Shown: piece by piece, positions 8,832-13,874 of the stretch
How the letters are laid out: each line of letters begins with the position of its first letter
Numbering within the stretch: the first letter of the stretch is position 1
Assembly (NCBI GenBank): GCA_050260215.1
Contig: JBLNBU010000086.1
Coordinates: 1-17,347 of the forward strand
Length of the DNA: 17,347 nucleotides
Reading direction: 5' to 3'
Origin: JBLNBU01 sp050260215
GTDB lineage: Bacteria > Pseudomonadota > Alphaproteobacteria > Rhodospirillales > Magnetospirillaceae
Made by a program: the position numbers and the translations under genes
The notes under the pieces: model-generated
Told to the model about the DNA's origin: nothing
The model's input: only the letters and a program-made list of their open reading frames with translations
Database searches by the model: none

Positions 8832-8860
8832 TATCTAGCACCCCCTTTTTGGTGGGGCAA
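8832..8860 (-). promoter_or_regulatory. Candidate promoter of the recombinase operon
   Basis: On the minus strand, TTGCCC (8860-8855) and TAGATA (8837-8832) are separated by 17 bases, a sigma70-like arrangement ending about 33 bases before the gmtY ATG. The -10 element lies inside an inverted repeat GCTAG-N13-CTAGC (8817-8839), which could be an operator allowing repression of the recombinases. The match to consensus is only partial and no transcript data exist. Confidence 0.35.
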
Positions 8861-8929
8861 TACCCATTTGAGAATGGCGAAAGCCATGGAGGAGCCTTGA
8901 CGGCAACCTCCCCCGCGCAGAAAATCCGC

Positions 8930-8955
8930 CCATCCCTTGCATGGCAAGGGTATGG
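8930..8955. repeat. Palindrome between recombinase operon and attachment site
   Basis: CCCTTGC-ATG-GCAAGGG (8934-8950) is a perfect 7-bp inverted repeat with a 3-base centre. It extends outward as CCAT...ATGG with a single extra base on the right. It sits 26 bases left of the tRNA fragment, on the island side. This position fits a recombinase arm or core site or a regulator site; its function is inferred from location only. Confidence 0.5.
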
Positions 8956-8980
8956 TAGTATCATCCTTATGCCGGGTACA

Positions 8981-9026
8981 TTTTGTAATCAGGGGGTCGC
9001 GGGTTCGAACCCTGCAACCGGCACCA
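8981..9026 (+). other. attR: 3' fragment of tRNA-Thr(UGU)
   Basis: This stretch matches the 3' part of a tRNA-Thr gene: anticodon loop TTTGTAA with anticodon TGT (8984-8986), 3' anticodon strand TCAGG (8989-8993), variable loop, T-arm GCGGG-TTCGAAC-CCTGC (8999-9015, one G-U pair), acceptor 3' strand AACCGGC (9016-9022), discriminator A and encoded CCA (9024-9026). The bases to the left cannot form the partner anticodon strand (TACAT instead of CCTGA), and no D-arm is present, so it is not a functional tRNA. The break falls in the anticodon loop, a common crossover point for tyrosine recombinases. With the recombinase genes directly to the left it is best read as the right attachment site of the island. 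The intact tRNA-Thr should be at the far left end, outside the window. GCCGGGT at 8971-8977 resembles a tRNA-Thr 5' end but lies directly beside the loop and may be coincidence. Confidence 0.8.
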
Positions 9027-9047
9027 AAATTTGCCCGCGCGGTCAAA

Positions 9048-9386
9048 ATGACAGACTCGATCGACGTTCCCGCCAACTCGGCCAAAGCCGTGAACAAGAA
9101 TATTTTTGAGCCGTATGACGACCAACAGGCCAGGGAGTTCCGGCGCGTCACCTTTTACGGTGGCTTCGCCCTGGTCGTATTGCTGTTCGGCTTTTCCTTG
9201 TTCTGGCTATTGGACGGCGGGCGCTGGATCATCAAGGGTGAATACGACAACGGCCTGTTCATTGCTCCGCTGGTCGCCCTTCTTGCGGCAGCCTCGGCCC
9301 TGGCGGTGACGCTGTTTCGGGCCGCCTTCGGCACGAAGCGCTCGAAGGCGGAAACGTCTGAACCGCCATCTAACGCAGTGCGCTAA
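9048..9386 (+). CDS. Small two-TM membrane protein, unrecognised
   Basis: A 112-aa protein with a soluble N-terminus of about 33 residues and two hydrophobic segments: residues 36-55 (GGFALVVLLFGFSLFWLL) and about 69-92 (FIAPLVALLAAASALAVTLF). These are joined by a short polar loop and followed by a charged tail. The ATG at 9048 has no good Shine-Dalgarno; a GTG at 9090 is an in-frame alternative. It begins 21 bases after the tRNA-Thr 3' end, so before integration of the island it may have been transcribed from the tRNA promoter. Base use is typical of the chromosome to the right. No family is recognised. Confidence 0.75.
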   Translation: MTDSIDVPANSAKAVNKNIFEPYDDQQAREFRRVTFYGGFALVVLLFGFSLFWLLDGGRWIIKGEYDNGLFIAPLVALLAAASALAVTLFRAAFGTKRSKAETSEPPSNAVR

Positions 9387-9461
9387 TATCTTCTTTGTAG
9401 TTACACCCCGCGGCCTTACGATGCATTTCCCGGACACGTATGGTGGGCAGGGGGGGACGTC

Positions 9462-9896
9462 ATGCCGCGGCTGCTGTGGGAAGAGTGGTTCGAGATCGGC
9501 CACGACACCATCGATTTCGAGCACAAGGTGTTCTTCAGCCTCATCCACAAGCTCGAATGCCTGGTCGAGGAGGCCCGGCCGCGGGGTGAGATCTCCCGGA
9601 CCATGATGGAAATCCTGAAATACGCGGAATTCCATTTCACCAGCGAAGAAAACATCATGCTCGAGGCCGGCTTTTCAAACCTGGCCCGGCACGCGACCAT
9701 GCACCGGGAACTGCTGCACCGGCTGAAGGAAGACATTTCCACCTACGAGTTCGGCTCATCCGACGGCAAGGACATCGTCGAGTTCCTGTTCGAATGGCTG
9801 CTGCGGCACACCATCGCCGAAGACATCGCCATCTCGATCGCGGTGAAGGAAAAGCGGCTGCGCACCTTCTTCGCCGCCGCCAACGTCCTGGCCTGA
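9462..9896 (+). CDS. Bacteriohemerythrin
   Basis: A 144-aa single-domain hemerythrin, the usual length for the bacterial family. It is a four-helix bundle that binds O2 at a non-heme di-iron centre. All seven expected ligands are present: His21 (DTIDFEHK), His58 and Glu62 (EFHFTSEE), His77 and His81 (ARHATMH), and His116 and Asp121 (RHTIAED). The N-terminal W..WFEIGHDTID segment is also typical. There is no signal peptide or fused signalling domain, so it should be cytoplasmic. It probably supports O2 storage, delivery or sensing, as in microaerophilic proteobacteria (family knowledge). The ATG at 9462 follows a G-rich stretch. Neighbours are small unrelated proteins, so it is likely monocistronic. 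Confidence 0.93.
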   Translation: MPRLLWEEWFEIGHDTIDFEHKVFFSLIHKLECLVEEARPRGEISRTMMEILKYAEFHFTSEENIMLEAGFSNLARHATMHRELLHRLKEDISTYEFGSSDGKDIVEFLFEWLLRHTIAEDIAISIAVKEKRLRTFFAAANVLA

Positions 9897-10049
9897 CCGC
9901 ACGCTACGGCCTTCACCCTATCCCTGGGTATACCGCCTACCGCACCGCACACATACCTTGGGCATGGCCCATGATCTTTTGCGCCCCTGGGAAAGTATGC
10001 GCGACCTTCCTAGGCTGGCGTCGGGGGTTCTTGGCCGGAGGTACACGAC

Positions 10050-10202
10050 ATGAAGGGTGAGGCGGAAACCGCGCGGCAGGCCCTGGCGCAGGCTCGCAAG
10101 CATTTCGACAGCATTCCGGCCAGCTACGGCGGCAAGCACCACCTGGGCCAGACCCTGGCTGCCATGGAAGAGATGGTCGACCGCCTTCACCGACGCAGCT
10201 AA
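10050..10202 (+). CDS. 50-aa small protein, unrecognised
   Basis: A short ORF with a textbook GGAGG (10037-10041) eight bases before its ATG, ending in TAA. The product begins MKGEAETARQALAQARKHF and continues with a Gly/His turn (YGGKHHLG) and a second amphipathic helix (QTLAAMEEMVDRLHRR), suggesting a two-helix hairpin. There is no signal or TM segment. Codon use has the strong G/C third-position bias of the surrounding genes. This and the ribosome site are the grounds for calling it. No family is recognised. An inverted repeat GGTTG-CATA-CAACC follows four bases after the stop (10206-10219). Confidence 0.6.
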   Translation: MKGEAETARQALAQARKHFDSIPASYGGKHHLGQTLAAMEEMVDRLHRRS

Positions 10203-10205
10203 AGC

Positions 10206-10219
10206 GGTTGCATACAACC
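10206..10219. repeat. Inverted repeat GGTTG-CATA-CAACC
   Basis: A perfect 5-bp inverted repeat with a 4-base centre lies in the intergenic region upstream of the secreted-protein gene. Its half-site GGTTG/CAACC recurs as the outer part of the larger hairpin at 10269-10300, so the two might be bound by the same regulator. It lacks a T-tract, so it is not a convincing terminator for the gene ending at 10202. Confidence 0.3.
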
Positions 10220-10268
10220 AATGATATTGCGTGACATGGTCTGGATAACCTTTGCGTGTCGTGATAAT

Positions 10269-10300
10269 GGTTGATCATCCATGAATGGGGAGGATCAACC
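10269..10300 (+). promoter_or_regulatory. RBS-sequestering hairpin upstream of secreted-protein gene
   Basis: GGTTGATCATCC (10269-10280) can pair with GGAGGATCAACC (10289-10300) over 12 positions with one A-G mismatch and an 8-base loop. The 3' arm contains the GGGGAGGA Shine-Dalgarno (10287-10294) and ends directly against the ATG at 10301. In RNA the hairpin would hide the ribosome site, suggesting thermometer-like, protein- or antisense-controlled translation. At the DNA level it could instead be an operator; a GATAAT (10263-10268) lies just before it. Confidence 0.5.
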
Positions 10301-10552
10301 ATGAAGCATATTCTTCTCTTGGCAGCCCTGTGCCTGGCCGTCCCGGCGGTCGCCGCGGACAACCCGCCTCGCAGCAAGGACTATGACAGCCTGGGCTACG
10401 GCGGCAGGGGCAACGACTCCTCGTCGCGGCAGATGCGCCAGCTCGAAGACCAGGAAAGGGCGGAACGGGTGCAGCCGTCCCCGACGCCGTCCCCGTCTCC
10501 GTCCCCGTCTCCCGCGCCGTCCACCACGCCGCGGAGCAGCAGCGGCAGGTAA
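10301..10552 (+). CDS. Small secreted Ser/Pro-rich protein
   Basis: An 83-aa protein with a clear signal peptide: MKHILLLAALCLAVPAVA with cleavage after AVAA (about residue 19). The mature part has a short charged segment (RQMRQLEDQERAER), then a run of alternating Ser/Pro and Thr/Pro (residues about 60-76) and ends SSSGR. It is probably periplasmic or cell-envelope associated; the Pro run would be extended. The ATG at 10301 was preferred over a TTG at 10271 because the signal peptide starts here and GGGGAGG is correctly spaced. The ribosome site is inside a hairpin. It converges on the tolC-like gene. No family is recognised. Confidence 0.75.
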   Translation: MKHILLLAALCLAVPAVAADNPPRSKDYDSLGYGGRGNDSSSRQMRQLEDQERAERVQPSPTPSPSPSPSPAPSTTPRSSSGR

Positions 10553-10560
10553 AGCGTGCC

Positions 10561-10588
10561 GGCGGCCGGGCCCCGTGCTCCGGCCGCC
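10561..10588. terminator. Hairpin between convergent genes
   Basis: GGCGGCCGG (10561-10569) and CCGGCCGCC (10580-10588) form a 9-bp perfect GC stem with a 10-base loop in the 48-base gap between two convergent genes. It could terminate transcription from both sides. No T-tract follows on either strand, so it may need Rho or act mainly to protect 3' ends. Confidence 0.45.
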
Positions 10589-10600
10589 ATCCGTCCCGCG

Positions 10601-12631
10601 TCAGCGCCTGGCCTCGGCCTTGTAGACGGCCATGACCTCGGCCTGCATTTCCTCGCGGCTGACCAGCCCGGCGGCGGCCAGGCCGACCACGCGGTCCTTG
10701 GCCTGGGCGACGGCAGGGCGCCCCGACGGGTTGGCCGCAGGCCCCCGCGACAACACCGAGTCGAGCACCAGCGAACGCCCGTCGGGCCCGGCGGCGGCCA
10801 GGCGGGCACGCACCTCCTCGACGGACGGGGTGGCCGACACGGCCGGAAACGGCTTGCCGGCCGAATAGGGAAGCAGCGCGGCCAGGTTGGCGGCGCGCCG
10901 GCTTTCCCGTTCTTCGGCGGTGATGTCGCCCTGCTCGGCCAACTGCTCCAGCACCACGAAGGGCTGCACCACCGGATCGCGGGCAAAGCGTCCGGCGGCG
11001 GCCGTAAGCCTGGACGGCCCTGCCGCCGCGATTGCCGGCGGAGGGGCGGCGGGCGCCGCGATCGGCTGCGGGGTGGGCGGCGGAGCGGCAGGTAGCGGCG
11101 GTGGGGCGGCGACCGGGAAGGTCGGCTGGCTTTGCACCGCCTCACGGGTGGCGGTGTCCTCGAGGATGCGGGCCAGCTCGTCGATGTCGTCGAGGGCCGC
11201 GGCTTCCGGCACCGGGTCGCTGCCGACCGAAATGGCCAGGGCGCCGGAAGCGTTCTCGACCTCGATGAAGGCCATGTCGCTGCGATAGCGGGCGTCCAGG
11301 CGCACGGCTGCCCGGCGGATTGATTCGGCCTCGCTGGCGGCGGCGGCGGCGTTGGTCTGGTACAGCCGGTCCTCGACATCGGCCAGGCGGGCGGCGACGT
11401 CGTAGTCGGCGCTTGCCAGCTGCAGCCGGCGGGCGGCCAGGTTGACCTGGGCGATGACCGCCATGCTGGCGGACAACCGCCTGAGTTCTCCCACCTGTTC
11501 CTGGGTTTTGTAGGCCTCGACGGTCGACGGCCCGGCCACCAGGTTCATCAGGTTCCACACCAGTTTCACGCTGCTGTCGACCCAGGTCTTGTTGACCGCA
11601 TAGGCGTTGGAGTCGTGATTGAGCACGGTGCCGAATTCCAGCCCCGGCAGCATGCGCAGCATGGCCTTGCGCGTCTCGTCGGTGTCGATGCGGGCCTGGT
11701 AGTCGGCCTCGCGCAGTTCGGGACGGTTGACCAGGGCGGTGCGCTCGAGGGCGGCCAGGTCGGCCGTGGCAAAGGCCGTCGCCGGGCGGATGCCGCCGGG
11801 CTCGGCCAGCACCAGCGGCCGGTTGAGGTCGACGTTCATCAGCGTGGCCAGGTCCAGCTTACCGGCCGCGAGCGCCCGGCGCAGCCCCTGCAGGTGCTGC
11901 ATGATGCCCAGCAGGGTCTTGCGGTATTCCAAGGCCTGGGCCGGGCTGTCCCACTTGATCGACCGGTCGCTGTCCAGCCGGCTCCAGGCGGAACGCACCC
12001 GCTCGATCAGGAAGTCGACCTGCGGCGCGGTCCGTTGCTCGTTCAGCGCCCGCCAGTAGGCCGAGCGCACGTCGTTGAGGATGATCTGCACCACCTTGCG
12101 CCGCCGTTCGCGCGCGGCCAGCACCCCGTCGGCGGCCTGGCGCGCCCGCAGGTAGCTGACGCCGAAGTCGAGCACGTTCCACGCCACCGCAAAGGTCTCG
12201 GCGGCACGCAGGCGCTCGACCGACAGCGACGGGTCGGCGGTCGTATCGCTGGACGGCGTGTAGCTGGTGGTCAGGTAATCGTTGTTGCGGTGGAAATAGC
12301 CGGCGCTGGCGGCGACCTGGGGCAGCAGGGTATAGCCGGCCGCCTGGTTCAGCCGTTGCGCCAGCACCTCCTCCATCATCTTCTGGCGGCGGTCGACGTT
12401 GTGCTTGAGCGCGATGGCCTGGGCCCGGTACAGGGTCAGCGGGCGGTCGACGGCGGCGGTACTGGCGGCCGACAGGGCCTGGCGGTCGCGATCGGCACGG
12501 GCCGCACGCGCGGCGTCGTCGACGGGCGTGGTCGAGACGGTGCAGCCGCCCAGCAGCAGCGCCGCCACCACCGGGGCCGCCAGCAGCCGTCCGGGAGGCC
12601 TTCGCCTCCCGGATGTCCGCCGTTCCGTCAC
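10601..12631 (-). CDS. TolC-family outer-membrane lipoprotein with C-terminal extension
   Basis: A 676-aa protein, much longer than the roughly 450-500 aa usual for the family. An Arg-rich N-terminus is followed by a lipobox LLLGGC with lipidated Cys30. Two outer-membrane-efflux repeats follow: residues about 65-270 (AIALKHNVDRRQ, VAWNVLDFGVSYLRARQA) and about 285-475 (LVWNLMNLVAGPSTVEA), which form the channel barrel and periplasmic helices. A Pro/Ala-rich linker (503-535) leads to a 120-aa tail with two SHOCT-like helix pairs: LEQLAEQGDITAEERESRR (561-579) and LAAAGLVSREEMQAEVMAVY (651-670). The GTG start abuts the TAG of the upstream repeat-protein gene, so translation is coupled. It probably exports small molecules or proteins together with an unidentified pump; no RND, MFP or ABC partner is in the window. 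Confidence 0.87.
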   Translation of the reverse strand: MTERRTSGRRRPPGRLLAAPVVAALLLGGCTVSTTPVDDAARAARADRDRQALSAASTAAVDRPLTLYRAQAIALKHNVDRRQKMMEEVLAQRLNQAAGYTLLPQVAASAGYFHRNNDYLTTSYTPSSDTTADPSLSVERLRAAETFAVAWNVLDFGVSYLRARQAADGVLAARERRRKVVQIILNDVRSAYWRALNEQRTAPQVDFLIERVRSAWSRLDSDRSIKWDSPAQALEYRKTLLGIMQHLQGLRRALAAGKLDLATLMNVDLNRPLVLAEPGGIRPATAFATADLAALERTALVNRPELREADYQARIDTDETRKAMLRMLPGLEFGTVLNHDSNAYAVNKTWVDSSVKLVWNLMNLVAGPSTVEAYKTQEQVGELRRLSASMAVIAQVNLAARRLQLASADYDVAARLADVEDRLYQTNAAAAASEAESIRRAAVRLDARYRSDMAFIEVENASGALAISVGSDPVPEAAALDDIDELARILEDTATREAVQSQPTFPVAAPPPLPAAPPPTPQPIAAPAAPPPAIAAAGPSRLTAAAGRFARDPVVQPFVVLEQLAEQGDITAEERESRRAANLAALLPYSAGKPFPAVSATPSVEEVRARLAAAGPDGRSLVLDSVLSRGPAANPSGRPAVAQAKDRVVGLAAAGLVSREEMQAEVMAVYKAEARR
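12591..12612 (-). promoter_or_regulatory. Hairpin inside the 5' coding region of the tolC-like gene
   Basis: A perfect 9-bp stem (CCGGGAGGC/GCCTCCCGG) with a 4-base loop lies over codons 7-14, 16 bases after the GTG start. In the mRNA it would sit at the edge of the initiating ribosome and could slow or attenuate translation of the second cistron. It may equally be a by-product of Arg/Pro/Gly codons. Confidence 0.3.
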
Positions 12632-13225
12632 CTACTGCTGCGCCGGGGCCGGGGCCGGAGCCGGCGCCTGTCCGCCGCCCAGCCGGGCATCGGGACCGCC
12701 GGGGATGCCGGGGCCGCCGGGACCGCCGGGGATGCCGGGGCCGCCCAACCCGTTGCCGGGCCCATTGGGGCCGTTGCCGAGGCCACCCGGAACACCCGGA
12801 CCACCAAGGCCCGGCGCTCCCATGCCGGGACCGCCCATGCCACCGGGGCCGCCCATGCCGGGCGCACCCATGCCGGGACCACCCATGCCGCCGGGACCGC
12901 CCATGCCAGGCGCACCCATGCCGGGACCACCCATGCCGCCGCCGGGACCGCCCATGCCGGGCGCACCCATGCCGGGACCACCCATGCCGCCGGGACCGCC
13001 CATGCCGGGCGCACCCATGCCGGGACCACCCATGCCGCCGGGACCGCCCAGGCCGGGCGCACCCATGCCGCCACCGGGACCGCCCATGCCGGGGGGCCGG
13101 GCTCCGGGCGGCGGGGCGGCGGCTCCCGGGCCCGGGGCCGGCGGCCTTGCGCCTTCGGCCATTGCAGTCGAAACGCCGACCAGCATGGTCGACCCTACCA
13201 GTGCCCAGATCAAAAGTCGCTTCAT
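12632..13225 (-). CDS. Secreted Gly/Pro/Met-rich repeat protein
   Basis: A 197-aa protein. The ATG at 13225 is preferred over the GTG at 13231 because GGAGGG lies 8 bases before it. The signal peptide (MKRLLIWALVGSTMLVGVST) is cleaved after AMA at about residue 23. The mature protein is almost wholly low-complexity: a Pro/Ala/Gly segment, then about six copies of MGGPGMGAPG-type units (residues 47-143), a GIPGGPGGPGIPGGP stretch and a terminal (AP)n-QQ. It is expected to be disordered and envelope-associated or exported. The Met content could bind metal such as copper, but no defined motif shows this. Its stop directly abuts the tolC-like gene, suggesting the two work together, possibly as channel and secreted or periplasmic partner (inference). 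Confidence 0.78.
   Translation of the reverse strand: MKRLLIWALVGSTMLVGVSTAMAEGARPPAPGPGAAAPPPGARPPGMGGPGGGMGAPGLGGPGGMGGPGMGAPGMGGPGGMGGPGMGAPGMGGPGGGMGGPGMGAPGMGGPGGMGGPGMGAPGMGGPGGMGGPGMGAPGLGGPGVPGGLGNGPNGPGNGLGGPGIPGGPGGPGIPGGPDARLGGGQAPAPAPAPAQQ
12797..13087 (-). repeat. Coding tandem repeat, about 48-bp unit
   Basis: About five to six near-identical 48-51-bp units encode MGGPGMGAPG-type repeats within the secreted Gly/Pro/Met-rich protein. Copies differ by single substitutions (Met/Leu) and by an extra Gly codon in some units. Units are multiples of three, so copy-number change by slippage or recombination would keep the frame. Confidence 0.85.
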
Positions 13226-13317
13226 GGCCACTGCCCTCCACCTGAGCCGGCAAGACCGGCAAGACAGCTCACGTTTTCATCGCCGCCCTAAACAAGGAAT
13301 TAAGGCGCCACAGCGAA

Positions 13318-13339
13318 AGGGGCGCCGGAAGGCGCCCCT
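13318..13339 (-). terminator. Intrinsic-type terminator after the 108-aa membrane protein gene
   Basis: AGGGGCGCC and GGCGCCCCT form a perfect 9-bp stem with a 4-base loop, starting 33 bases beyond the stop of the gene at 13372-13698. On the minus strand the stem is followed by TTTCGC, a short T-run. It separates that gene from the repeat-protein/tolC unit downstream. Confidence 0.65.
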
Positions 13340-13371
13340 GGACTCAAGACATAGCCATTTCGATTGTCTGT

Positions 13372-13698
13372 CTACTTCTGCGGCCGCGGTGGCGGCGGCG
13401 CCGCGGGGCGCGCTGGCGGGGCGCTGCGGTGACCGGCTTCTTCGTCGCCCTCGTCGCCCTCCTTCAGCCGCACCATGAATCCCTTCAGGGCCCAGCCGAC
13501 ACAATAGAAGCTGCCGATGAAGAACCACACCCCCGACAACACGAAGACCAGGGCCCGCTGAAAGGCGGGATCGCCCTCGCCGAAGACGCGGAGCGACCAC
13601 AACATCGGAGTGGCGAAGAACAGGGCGACGGCTCCGGCCACCCCGATGCGGCTCCATCCTCCCGGACGCAGCCACGAGAATTTGTAGTTGCCGGACAT
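13372..13698 (-). CDS. Small two-TM membrane protein with Pro-rich tail
   Basis: A 108-aa protein. The ATG at 13698 follows GAGAGGGG and was preferred over the longer upstream frame. It begins MSGNYKFSWLRPGGW. Two TM segments follow: residues about 18-39 (IGVAGAVALFFATPMLWSL) and about 49-71 (ALVFVLSGVWFFIGSFYCVG). Then comes a cytoplasmic-looking tail with an acidic patch (KEGDEGDEE) and a Pro/Ala-rich end (PPARPAAPPPPRPQK). No family is recognised. A terminator follows at 13318-13339, so it is probably a single-gene unit, divergent from the 565-aa gene. Confidence 0.72.
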   Translation of the reverse strand: MSGNYKFSWLRPGGWSRIGVAGAVALFFATPMLWSLRVFGEGDPAFQRALVFVLSGVWFFIGSFYCVGWALKGFMVRLKEGDEGDEEAGHRSAPPARPAAPPPPRPQK

Positions 13699-13800
13699 GG
13701 CCCCTCTCTTGCCTTGTTCGCGCCAGGATCGATTGTCCCCCTTCTCGGCTTCACCCGCAACATTCCTGTCGCGGCCGGACGGGAGGAAATCCGTGACAGT

Positions 13801-13812
13801 ACACGCGCGTGT
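13801..13812. promoter_or_regulatory. Palindrome ACACGCGCGTGT in divergent intergenic region
   Basis: A perfect 12-bp palindrome lies in the 176-bp gap between two divergent genes, 63 bases before the ATG at 13875. It could be an operator for either gene. Palindromes of this length occur by chance in GC-rich DNA, so support is weak. Confidence 0.25.
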
Positions 13813-13874
13813 GGGTATTCCTGTGTCGCACGGTCGGGGCAGCCCGCCCGTGTCCGGGGAAAGTGGGCAGGTCA

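Noticed and set aside
8971..9026. A complete tRNA gene on the plus strand, since GCCGGGT at 8971 could pair with most of the acceptor 3' strand
   Set aside because: There is no D-arm and no 5' anticodon strand; only 7 bases separate the putative 5' end from the anticodon arm region. It is better explained as a 3' fragment.
9959..9971. TGGGC-ATG-GCCCA hairpin after the hemerythrin gene as a terminator
   Set aside because: The stem is only 5 bp, 62 bases past the stop, and the following T-run is interrupted; too weak to call.
12797..13087. CRISPR-like or structured DNA repeat array
   Set aside because: Units are contiguous without unique spacers, multiples of three, and encode a Gly/Pro/Met repeat in a frame with signal peptide and ribosome site.
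13247..13264. Tandem 9-bp direct repeat CCGGCAAGA x2 before the repeat-protein gene
   Set aside because: It is short, and neither symmetry nor promoter placement supports a specific function.
11615..13291. Long plus-strand open frame (558 codons) opposite the tolC-like and repeat-protein genes
   Set aside because: It is a GC-rich antisense shadow: low-complexity, His/Gly/Arg-heavy, no ribosome site, whereas the opposite strand has a TolC family match.
12399..13478. Plus-strand Pro-rich open frame of 359 codons
   Set aside because: It is the complement of the Gly/Pro/Met repeat gene; the minus strand has the signal peptide and Shine-Dalgarno.
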